From positions 1-16,387 of the forward strand of contig JAATFN010000155.1 in assembly GCA_015655165.1 (NCBI GenBank): DNA of 16,387 bases, given 5' to 3'. The translations under genes were made by a program, and so were the position numbers. The first letter of the stretch is position 1; the number at the start of each line of letters is the position of its first letter. This stretch comes from Betaproteobacteria bacterium. Lineage in GTDB: Bacteria; Pseudomonadota; Gammaproteobacteria; Burkholderiales; Burkholderiaceae_D. Positions 8,556 through 14,671 of this stretch are shown in pieces. A model generated the notes under the pieces. The model searched no databases, was not told the DNA's origin, and saw only the letters and a list, made by a program, of their open reading frames with translations.

Positions 8556-10085
8556 TTACTTGCTGAATGTGATGCTACTCAGTTCAAGCTTGCCACCAGT
8601 CGTGAAGTTGGGACGATAGCTAATGCGTGGGCTAACACGAATCTGGTCGCTCATGTGAAACAACATGACATCGGGAATGATCTGCTGCTGTATGATTTTG
8701 TTAGCTTCCTGGAACAACTGCACACGTTTGGGACCAGTCGATTTACTCGCCTCATCAATGAGCTGATCAACTCTCGGATCAGAAACATTCGATAATTGGC
8801 CATTCGAGTGGTAGTACACGAACATCGTGAAGACTGCATCGCCGCTAGAGTTATCATGCTGTTCGTGGAACAATGTTGGTGGACGATTGTCTGCATACGG
8901 CTTACGGCGCATGGCTCCGAACTGCACCTTTTCGATCATTTTCAGGTTGACATTCAGACCAACTGCTTTCCACATTTGAACCATACTCTCCAACATCTCG
9001 GCAGAATTCGCATGCTGGTGGCCGCCACCGTAGAGAATAATTTCTTTGTCAACTGGCACCCCAGCAGCACGTGCCTCAGCTATCAGCGCCTTAGCAGCCT
9101 TCGGATCGTAAGGCCAGACTTTCAGTGTCGGGTTATAACCGGCGATGTTAGGCAGAATATATTGCGAGGCAGGAACAACCGAAGGGCTGAGTATCGAACC
9201 AATAAATGCCTGACGATCAATAGCCATGTTCAATGCCTTCCTGACACGGACATCGTCTAATGGCGGTGCCATGCTCAACATGCGAAGGCGTACAGTTTCC
9301 GAATTCAGGTAAGCAAAATCTGTCTTCGGATTGTTAGCATCTTGTAGAGCGATAGCAGTACCGATATCGGCTTCACCGACAGCCACCATTTGCGCTCGCA
9401 ATGCGGGTTCTGAACGCCAAACATAGGTTGCACGCTCTACTTCAGGTTTTTTACCCCAGTAACCATCGAAACGTTTGACTACCAGTTCTTGTGACGGATC
9501 CCATTTGGCCAATTGATAAGGACCAGTACCCGCTGGCTGCCGGCTTAAGTGCTGTGCATCCATCTTTGGCGAGGTCATGCCTATCTGTGCCAAATAGGCA
9601 GGCATCAACGGTAATGGTTGATCGGCAATAATGTCGATCGTATTAGCATTGATGATCTTGGTAGTCAGCTTATTCTTGCCAAACAGACGGATACGATCCC
9701 GACAGCCAAGTTGCGCGCTAAATAAACGATCAATTGCAATCGCAACTGCCTGTGCATTGAAATCCGATCCATCATGGAACTTGACGCCCTTACGTAAGGT
9801 AATACGCCAGGTTGTCGCTGCCTCATCCATTGGTTTCCACGCTGTGGCTAACAATGGCAATGCAGTGCTGTCTTTGGGATCAAGTTGTGTCAGTGATTCA
9901 ACAATGTTCTGACGCAGAACAATACCGGTATCACTGGTGGTCATCATGTTGCATGGCTCAACCGTATCAAGCACGGTAGCGAGCACGATTTTGATATCTT
10001 TGGGGCCTTGTTGCGCCTGTGCCGCGAACGACAAAACTAGCGCAACAACAAGCAGGCCCAACTTGCCGAATAGGTACTGTTTCAT
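8556..10085 (-). CDS. Periplasmic substrate-binding protein of oligopeptide-type ABC importer (SBP_bac_5 / DppA-like)
   Basis: The 509-residue protein starts with a clear Sec signal peptide (two Lys, a hydrophobic core, AQA before QQG at about residue 24) and has no lipobox Cys, so it is a soluble periplasmic protein. Family marks are the early LDTVEPCNMM stretch, SLTQLDP, TWRITLRKGVKFHDGSDFNAQAV, GTGPYQL and the DVRVRKALNMAIDRQAF segment, in the expected order. Cluster C binding proteins of this family take dipeptides, oligopeptides, nickel, glutathione, sugars or aromatic and opine-like compounds, so family alone does not give the ligand. A ribosome site, AAGGGA, lies 6-7 nt before the ATG. 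It lies directly after the Rieske oxygenase gene in the same direction, which suggests that it captures that enzyme's substrate. Confidence 0.94.
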   Translation of the reverse strand: MKQYLFGKLGLLVVALVLSFAAQAQQGPKDIKIVLATVLDTVEPCNMMTTSDTGIVLRQNIVESLTQLDPKDSTALPLLATAWKPMDEAATTWRITLRKGVKFHDGSDFNAQAVAIAIDRLFSAQLGCRDRIRLFGKNKLTTKIINANTIDIIADQPLPLMPAYLAQIGMTSPKMDAQHLSRQPAGTGPYQLAKWDPSQELVVKRFDGYWGKKPEVERATYVWRSEPALRAQMVAVGEADIGTAIALQDANNPKTDFAYLNSETVRLRMLSMAPPLDDVRVRKALNMAIDRQAFIGSILSPSVVPASQYILPNIAGYNPTLKVWPYDPKAAKALIAEARAAGVPVDKEIILYGGGHQHANSAEMLESMVQMWKAVGLNVNLKMIEKVQFGAMRRKPYADNRPPTLFHEQHDNSSGDAVFTMFVYYHSNGQLSNVSDPRVDQLIDEASKSTGPKRVQLFQEANKIIQQQIIPDVMLFHMSDQIRVSPRISYRPNFTTGGKLELSSITFSK

Positions 10086-10328
10086 ATCAAATCCCTTTGC
10101 TGTCTATACACATTGAAACGGCAAAACTCTCTCTTTTGCATTCAAATTTTGTCTACTCCGGCCTGCCTAGTTGAGTCTTTCAGATTCAGACTTCTTCGTG
10201 CGTTGCCTTCTCGATGTAGTCAATAAATTGATACATCGATCATTGTTACAACCCTAACGACTACAATCACTACAACGACAAAACACACTTTTCATATCGT
10301 GAGATATCAAGCCGATACCCCACGACCA
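10086..10328 (-). other. Leader region upstream of the binding-protein gene
   Basis: This 243-bp gap between the oxygenase and the binding-protein gene has no recognisable coding sequence. It holds the long inverted repeat at 10211-10239 and a weaker AGTCT/AGACT hairpin near 10174-10192. I found no convincing -35/-10 pair, yet the length of the gap leaves room for a secondary promoter or an mRNA processing site. Confidence 0.4.
10211..10239. repeat. Long imperfect palindrome upstream of the binding-protein gene
   Basis: TCGATGTA (10211-10218) mirrors TACATCGA (10232-10239), and inside it TCAA mirrors TTGA around TAAA. A single unpaired G at 10219 is the only break, so twelve base pairs can form. 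No T run follows on either strand, which argues against a terminator. It may be an operator for a dimeric regulator or an mRNA stem in the operon; the sequence alone does not decide. Confidence 0.55.
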
Positions 10329-11609
10329 TCACACTGCGACATGCGGTTCACCTTCACGTACCTTCACCGAATCAAGTGTTTTCTCTTTGAAGCTTTCTTT
10401 TACCGGAAGCAAGAAAGATGCCGATCTGACGCGCTGGTCGACGACTTGCAATCCTGGTACTGGTTTACCTGCAGCCAGATCCTTAGCTGCTTTCAGTAAT
10501 TTGCGGCGTGCCAGAATAATTGGATTGTCTGTCGAGACAAGATTTTCCTGTACACGATCAACAATGGGCCCCATACTTTCCTGCAGCGACGCATCCTGAA
10601 TCGCAAGTCCCTTGACACCACTGTAATAGCGACCGATTTTTTGTGCGGCACGATCCATCATATAGTCGTTGCTACGATTAGCAGTCGGGATGGTCGTACC
10701 AGGGATTAAATCGACATGCACTCCTTTGCCGTTAATCATTGCATCACGTTCTGCATCCGACAATGGACGACTTGGATGGAAGGTAATGGACCATGCCATG
10801 CAATTGTCATCATCCATCGGCACCCAGACGTGGCCGTTTAATGCATTACCACTGTATGGTGGAATTAATGTGTACCACGGCATGATCCATGGTGTGATAC
10901 GCCAGTAATTTTGTCCTGGTTCAGCATCACGCCGTGCACCAATAATGAGCCCGCCTGGTACATCCAGCATGTCAAATGTGGTGTTTTTGGAGCGCGCATA
11001 TTTTGCACCCTGCGTATTGCGATGCAATGGATCAGTATCGAGTTCACCACTATGCAAGAATGAGACATGGCTCGAATAGATGCCGCCTTCCAATGCCTGT
11101 AAATAATTGTTTTCTTGGGAACGGCGCGATATGAAACGATGTGAATCCGGTAGATCTACCCATTCAAATGCCGGTTCAGCCGGTTTTAGTTCCAGTGGCC
11201 CCATATAGGTCCATATCACGCCACCCAGATCAATACATGGATACGATTTCAATTTTATTTTGTTACAAAAGCCATTCTCTTTAGGTTCTGATGGTACTTC
11301 TACGCATTGCCCATTGACGTCGTATTTCCAACCATGATAAGGACAGCGAATGCCGTTTTCTTCATTGCGACCAAACCACAAAGAAACACGACGGTGTGCA
11401 CAAAATTCATCCATCAGGCCAATGCGACCTGAAGTATCACGAAATGCAAGCAGTTTTTCCGACAGTAGTGATACACGCACAGGTGGACCATCTGGCTCCG
11501 ACAATTCGGAACTCATCATCACGGGAATCCAATAACGACGGAATAAATTACCCATCGCAGTATTGGGCCCAGTACTCGTTAAAATTTGATTTTCTGTTTC
11601 GGTAACCAT
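10329..11609 (-). CDS. Rieske non-heme iron oxygenase alpha subunit (phthalate 4,5-dioxygenase / LigXa-like), bridging Asp replaced by Tyr
   Basis: The 426-residue protein has an N-terminal Rieske domain with cluster ligands C70-A-H72-R and C89-P-Y-H92-GW, then a catalytic domain. The mononuclear iron site shows E174-GGI-Y178-SS-H181-VSFL-H186 and a later Asp in IQD339-ASLQESMGPIVDR, all in the order of the phthalate dioxygenase / O-demethylase group, which works as an alpha-only trimer. The odd point is residue 178: the family has Asp there (pattern DxxHxxxxH), and that Asp links the Rieske cluster of one subunit to the iron of the next. Here the codon is TAT at 11078-11076, one base from GAT. 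No beta-subunit gene is present, as expected for this group. Electron donors are probably the ferredoxin and reductase at the other end of the operon. The substrate is unknown; the group covers phthalates, chlorobenzoates, vanillate-like ethers and others. Confidence 0.92.
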   Translation of the reverse strand: MVTETENQILTSTGPNTAMGNLFRRYWIPVMMSSELSEPDGPPVRVSLLSEKLLAFRDTSGRIGLMDEFCAHRRVSLWFGRNEENGIRCPYHGWKYDVNGQCVEVPSEPKENGFCNKIKLKSYPCIDLGGVIWTYMGPLELKPAEPAFEWVDLPDSHRFISRRSQENNYLQALEGGIYSSHVSFLHSGELDTDPLHRNTQGAKYARSKNTTFDMLDVPGGLIIGARRDAEPGQNYWRITPWIMPWYTLIPPYSGNALNGHVWVPMDDDNCMAWSITFHPSRPLSDAERDAMINGKGVHVDLIPGTTIPTANRSNDYMMDRAAQKIGRYYSGVKGLAIQDASLQESMGPIVDRVQENLVSTDNPIILARRKLLKAAKDLAAGKPVPGLQVVDQRVRSASFLLPVKESFKEKTLDSVKVREGEPHVAV

Positions 11610-11646
11610 AAATTGTTATCTCCAGTTATCCAGTTATTCGATGAAG

Positions 11647-11682
11647 ATGGTGCCGTTTCTCCATTTATATTGACGGCACCAT
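11647..11682 (-). repeat. Intercistronic stem-loop between MmgE/PrpD and oxygenase genes
   Basis: ATGGTGCCGT (11647-11656) is a perfect 10-bp mirror of ACGGCACCAT (11673-11682) across a 16-base loop. It lies in the 121-bp gap after the MmgE/PrpD stop and upstream of the oxygenase ATG. No T run follows on the minus strand, so read-through into the oxygenase gene is likely; the stem could act as a processing or 3'-end stability element, or as a weak attenuator. Confidence 0.6.
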
Positions 11683-11730
11683 GCGCAATATTGATTCATG
11701 CAATTGTTTGTTATGTATGCAATTAGGCAA

Positions 11731-13221
11731 TCAGTCGGCTTGTTGTGGTTTGTCAATCACGCTACCGTCACCAAACGCAAGTAATGCCGTCAATTCACGT
11801 ACACTGGTTGCTTTCTCGATTGAGCGCAATTTGGCTGCCAACTTTGCTGTTTGTTCGGCACCAAACAAAGGTGCAACGTTTTCATGCAGTTTTGCATCGA
11901 GATCAGCATCGGAGAATGGATTTTTGGGATGGCCCGGGAAAGGCAACGCTGCACCATGCACAACAGTACCGTCGACCAACTCAATTTCAACACGTGACAA
12001 GTAACCGGCTGCAGCACGCGCATGCTTGCCACCGGCAATCGTGCCAAGCTCTGGTGCCGGCACAACAGTGACTTTCGATTTCAGGAAATGCTGGCGTTCT
12101 GCATCAAGGACCACTTCAGGACTAAAGCTATCGACCTTGATGTATCCGTCGATGACTGCTGCTGCAACGATATAGGGTAGAGAGTGATCGGCCGTCTCGC
12201 GTGAAATCGGATTCCAAGGGTCTTGACGAATTGCGACGAGATGGTCGTATGCACCTTCTTCGGCAAACACACGTACATTTTTGATCTGGGCAATATCAGA
12301 TACCTTGGCGCGTGCATCTAGCGCAGCTTGAATTGCACTTTGTGCGACCGAACCAACCGGCCAGCGTTTCATGAAAGTTTGGGTGATACGACCAAGTGGC
12401 AATGATGGTTCCATCCGGTCACGCAGTGTCGGTAGTGGATCATGTTTATTAGCGAGCTTTTTAATAAAGCCATGCTTGCCAACAAAAGGACGCACTGCCC
12501 CTTCGACACCTACTGATGCCAATAGACATGCCTGCAATGCATTACGAACTGCATCACTGCCATTAAAACGCTTCCACATTGTCAGGTCCCCGCGTTTATT
12601 CAGGTCACCGGATTCAATTTCATCGGTTGCCATGTGCGGCACAACAGTCATTGCCAAAGCTTCACGTACCTGACCTACATCAAGATCAAACAGTTTGGCT
12701 ATTGCACAAGTGGCACCAATTGCAGTCAGATTGGTGTAATCCCATTCACCAGGAGCCGTAGAGAATGCATCGAAAGCAGCGGCAACAACCTCATAGCCAA
12801 CAGCGATAGCGACCATTAATTGTTCACCCGACACATTCAACCATTCAGCCGCAGCGATAACACCACCAACCATGTCACTTGGATGGCCACTATTGCGCTC
12901 ACCTACAAAAAAATCGTTGTAATCAAGACAACGTAGCAATACGCCGTTCGTTAATGCTGCCAATTCCGGAGCAACACGTTTTTGTGTTCCCCAGATAACA
13001 CAACCTTCCCCCTCAATAGAAAAACGATATGCGTGGCGCCGTGCGGCTTGTGCGGCCGGGGTTTGCAAAGCGACGATAGAAACTGCGATAGAGTCGATCA
13101 GTGCACTTTTTACTGAACGTGCCGTAGCATCGCTCAAATTGCTGGAAACATTCACCACATAGTTGGCGATCAATTCCGCGACTTCATCACGATACTCATC
13201 CTGAATGATGGAAGTAGTCAT
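11731..13221 (-). CDS. MmgE/PrpD family protein
   Basis: The 496-residue protein matches the MmgE/PrpD fold in order. It has an N-terminal helical domain with LDYND (99-103) and SGHPSDMVG (111-119), the KRFNGSDAVRNA region (217-228), KRWPVGSVAQSA (285-296) entering the alpha/beta lid domain, and ETADHSLPY (342-350). The family includes 2-methylcitrate dehydratase, cis-aconitate decarboxylase and iminodisuccinate epimerase, enzymes acting on small di- or tricarboxylates through proton abstraction. Many members inside Rieske-oxygenase operons have no known reaction. The start is supported by AAAGG about 8-9 nt upstream. It is the first confidently called gene of the long train and lies nearest the LysR regulator. 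A role on an open-chain carboxylate intermediate is plausible, but that is inference. Confidence 0.9.
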   Translation of the reverse strand: MTTSIIQDEYRDEVAELIANYVVNVSSNLSDATARSVKSALIDSIAVSIVALQTPAAQAARRHAYRFSIEGEGCVIWGTQKRVAPELAALTNGVLLRCLDYNDFFVGERNSGHPSDMVGGVIAAAEWLNVSGEQLMVAIAVGYEVVAAAFDAFSTAPGEWDYTNLTAIGATCAIAKLFDLDVGQVREALAMTVVPHMATDEIESGDLNKRGDLTMWKRFNGSDAVRNALQACLLASVGVEGAVRPFVGKHGFIKKLANKHDPLPTLRDRMEPSLPLGRITQTFMKRWPVGSVAQSAIQAALDARAKVSDIAQIKNVRVFAEEGAYDHLVAIRQDPWNPISRETADHSLPYIVAAAVIDGYIKVDSFSPEVVLDAERQHFLKSKVTVVPAPELGTIAGGKHARAAAGYLSRVEIELVDGTVVHGAALPFPGHPKNPFSDADLDAKLHENVAPLFGAEQTAKLAAKLRSIEKATSVRELTALLAFGDGSVIDKPQQAD

Positions 13222-13463
13222 TACATATTACCTTTCTGCTGAACATGAGGAATCGCTGCAAAAACATCAGACATGCGCAATTGCGCAGAAATATTTTTTA
13301 ATGCAACGGTATGGGAGAAATTAGCGATACTTGAGGAGGACAGAGGTGCCAAGAAACACATTGTGGATCCCGACCTGTTGTGCGTGTCTGCCTGTAAAAC
13401 AGGTATGAGTCCTATAACAGAATGGACTACACATCGTTGTCGATTTGAAAGCGCTGTGTTCAT
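13221..13463 (-). CDS. Possible small protein upstream of the MmgE/PrpD gene (80 aa, unrecognised)
   Basis: An ATG at 13463 is preceded by AGGAG at good spacing, and its frame runs to a TAA whose last base is the first base of the MmgE/PrpD start codon (TAATG), a typical coupling arrangement. The 80-residue product has no signal peptide, membrane helix or motif that I know; it has two Cys and a polar, Ser-rich middle (LSSSSIANFS). Codon choice in its first half (ATA, AGG, CGA, repeated TCC) looks less coding-like than in the second half, so it may be a translated leader, a remnant of a larger gene, or chance. The frame is also open upstream to 13583, but without a ribosome site there. Confidence 0.33.
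   Translation of the reverse strand: MNTALSNRQRCVVHSVIGLIPVLQADTHNRSGSTMCFLAPLSSSSIANFSHTVALKNISAQLRMSDVFAAIPHVQQKGNM
13274..13287. repeat. 14-bp perfect palindrome
   Basis: TGCGCAATTGCGCA is its own reverse complement. It lies in the leader of the minus-strand operon, about 55 bp upstream of the MmgE/PrpD start. It could be a protein-binding site; as RNA it forms a GC-rich 5-bp stem with an AATT loop, followed some bases later on the minus strand by a run of five T, so an attenuation role is also possible. Confidence 0.5.
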
Positions 13464-13470
13464 GAGTTCT

Positions 13471-13500
13471 CCTGGGTATCGGAACTGCCTGGGATCGGAA
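13471..13500. repeat. Tandem direct repeat, 17-bp period
   Basis: CCTGGGTATCGGAA (13471-13484) recurs as CCTGGGATCGGAA (13488-13500), identical except for one missing T, with CTG between the copies. The copy nearer the operon overlaps the AGGAG ribosome site of the possible small ORF. It may be a pair of regulator half-sites or a local duplication. Confidence 0.55.
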
Positions 13501-13511
13501 AAAACGGGGTG

Positions 13512-13525
13512 TTGCAGTACTGCAA
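13512..13525. repeat. 14-bp perfect palindrome, candidate operator
   Basis: TTGCAGTACTGCAA is a perfect dyad in the divergent space, 22 bp upstream of the LysR gene's candidate -35 box. Dyads in this place are typical regulator sites; it does not fit the simple T-N11-A LysR consensus exactly, so assignment to the neighbouring LysR protein is tentative. Confidence 0.55.
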
Positions 13526-13546
13526 GTGCGTGAAACAGATAATCGT

Positions 13547-13576
13547 CCGACACGAAGTTAGCGTCCAATATATAAT
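13547..13576 (+). promoter_or_regulatory. Candidate promoter of the LysR gene
   Basis: CCGACA (13547-13552, four of six consensus bases) and a perfect TATAAT (13571-13576) are separated by 18 nt. Transcription would begin near 13583, giving an untranslated leader of about 26 nt before the ATG at 13610. No clear ribosome site precedes that ATG. Confidence 0.42.
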
Positions 13577-13609
13577 TGAACACATATTTATTCTTTTTTG
13601 GTATAAGTT

Positions 13610-14512
13610 ATGGATCTACGTGATTTCCGTTATTTCGTTGCAGTTGCCGAAGAACTTCACTTTAGCCGTGCGGCACAACGCCTTAATATCAGTCAACCAC
13701 CACTGAGTAAACACATTCAGGATATGGAAGAAAAACTAGGTGCAGTGCTGCTTAGCCGTACCAAACGGCGAGTGGAATTGACCGATGCCGGGCGGATCTT
13801 TCTGGTTGAAGCACGTGCAGCACTAGCACAGGCCAAGCATGCGATAGAAACTGTACAGCGTGTCGGACGTGGCGAATTAGGCAATCTGAGGATTGGTTTT
13901 ACAGTCACAGCAGCCTACACACCGTTCTTCCCGCGTGCAGTGCGTGCGTATCGTTCGGCGTCACCAGGTGTAAACCTGAAAATCAAATACATGACGTCTG
14001 AATTGATACTCGAATCATTACTTAGCGGTGAACTCGATATCGGCCTACTTCGGCCATCCTCATCTCTGAAAATGCCGCGTGAAATTAAAGCGATCACTGT
14101 GATGAAGGATATGTTGACTCTGGCATTAGATCGAGACAATCCATTAGCAAAATTACCAGAACCTATTCCGATTAGATTACTCGCTAGAGAGTCTTTTATT
14201 TTACGACCCAAAGGTTTGGGATCCAGCTTTTATGAACAAGTGTATGATCTCTGCACACTTGCAGGTTTCACGCCAAAAGTAGCGCAAGAAGCGCATGAAG
14301 CACCGACGGTTCTCGGCTTGGTAGCAGCAGGGCTTGGAATCACAATTTTACCTGCATCACTCAAAGCAATTAATGTCGACGAGGTTGTGTGGAGATCTCT
14401 TACCGTGAAAGACGGCACATTGGAAAGCGCAGTACTACTCGTATTTAACGCCAACGTAGCAGAAAGCCTGCAGCGATCACAGTTCATTAAACTGGTGCAA
14501 AGCCATATTTAG
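13610..14512 (+). CDS. LysR-type transcriptional regulator (CatM/BenM-like group)
   Basis: The 300-residue protein begins MDLRDFRYFVAVAEELHFSR, the standard start of aromatic-catabolism LysR regulators. The winged helix-turn-helix spans about residues 1-60, with recognition region RAAQRLNISQPPLSKHI (20-36) and LTDAG at 57-61. The linker helix covers about 62-88, and from about 90 (NLRIGFTVTAAYTPFF) comes the two-lobed effector-binding domain. That domain includes GELDIGLLR in lobe I and GLGITILPAS near the lobe hinge. Such proteins usually act as tetramers, repress their own gene and activate the divergent operon when bound to a pathway intermediate. Orientation next to the minus-strand operon fits this. 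It is convergent with the truncated NADH dehydrogenase. The effector cannot be predicted. Confidence 0.94.
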   Translation: MDLRDFRYFVAVAEELHFSRAAQRLNISQPPLSKHIQDMEEKLGAVLLSRTKRRVELTDAGRIFLVEARAALAQAKHAIETVQRVGRGELGNLRIGFTVTAAYTPFFPRAVRAYRSASPGVNLKIKYMTSELILESLLSGELDIGLLRPSSSLKMPREIKAITVMKDMLTLALDRDNPLAKLPEPIPIRLLARESFILRPKGLGSSFYEQVYDLCTLAGFTPKVAQEAHEAPTVLGLVAAGLGITILPASLKAINVDEVVWRSLTVKDGTLESAVLLVFNANVAESLQRSQFIKLVQSHI

Positions 14513-14616
14513 CATCACAAAGGTACGTTTAACGTGATGCATGCCCTGTGCAAACACAATGACGTCCTCTGTGACGTGGTTCGGATGCATCTGGATGATG
14601 CGCTACCGGATGATCA

Positions 14617-14666
14617 AGCCTGACAGAAGGATTAACAGGCTATATCGTTTTTAAATGATTTTTTTT
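14617..14666 (+). terminator. Weak candidate terminator after the LysR gene
   Basis: AGCCTG (14617-14622) can pair with CAGGCT (14636-14641) across a 13-nt loop. T-rich tracts follow at 14648-14652 and 14659-14666. The short stem, long loop and delayed T run make it a weak call, but it lies in the expected place between two convergent genes. Confidence 0.3.
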
Positions 14667-14671
14667 GGTGA

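Larger units (their letters stand above)
13222..13609. promoter_or_regulatory. Divergent control region between LysR gene and catabolic operon
   Basis: This 388-bp stretch holds, apart from the possible small ORF, several signals: a perfect palindrome at 13274-13287, a tandem direct repeat at 13471-13500, a second perfect palindrome at 13512-13525, and promoter-like boxes near 13539-13576. A LysR regulator normally binds such a space and controls both directions. For the operon on the minus strand, TTGGAC (13568-13563) and GATTAT (13544-13539) with an 18-nt spacer are a weak candidate pair. Confidence 0.55.

Noticed and set aside
10253..10281. Repeated ACTACAA units near the oxygenase end
   Set aside because: Two short copies only, of low complexity; no basis for a functional claim.
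13464..13583. Upstream extension of the small ORF to an ATG at 13583
   Set aside because: No ribosome site precedes that ATG, and the extension would cross the palindrome and promoter boxes of the divergent control region.
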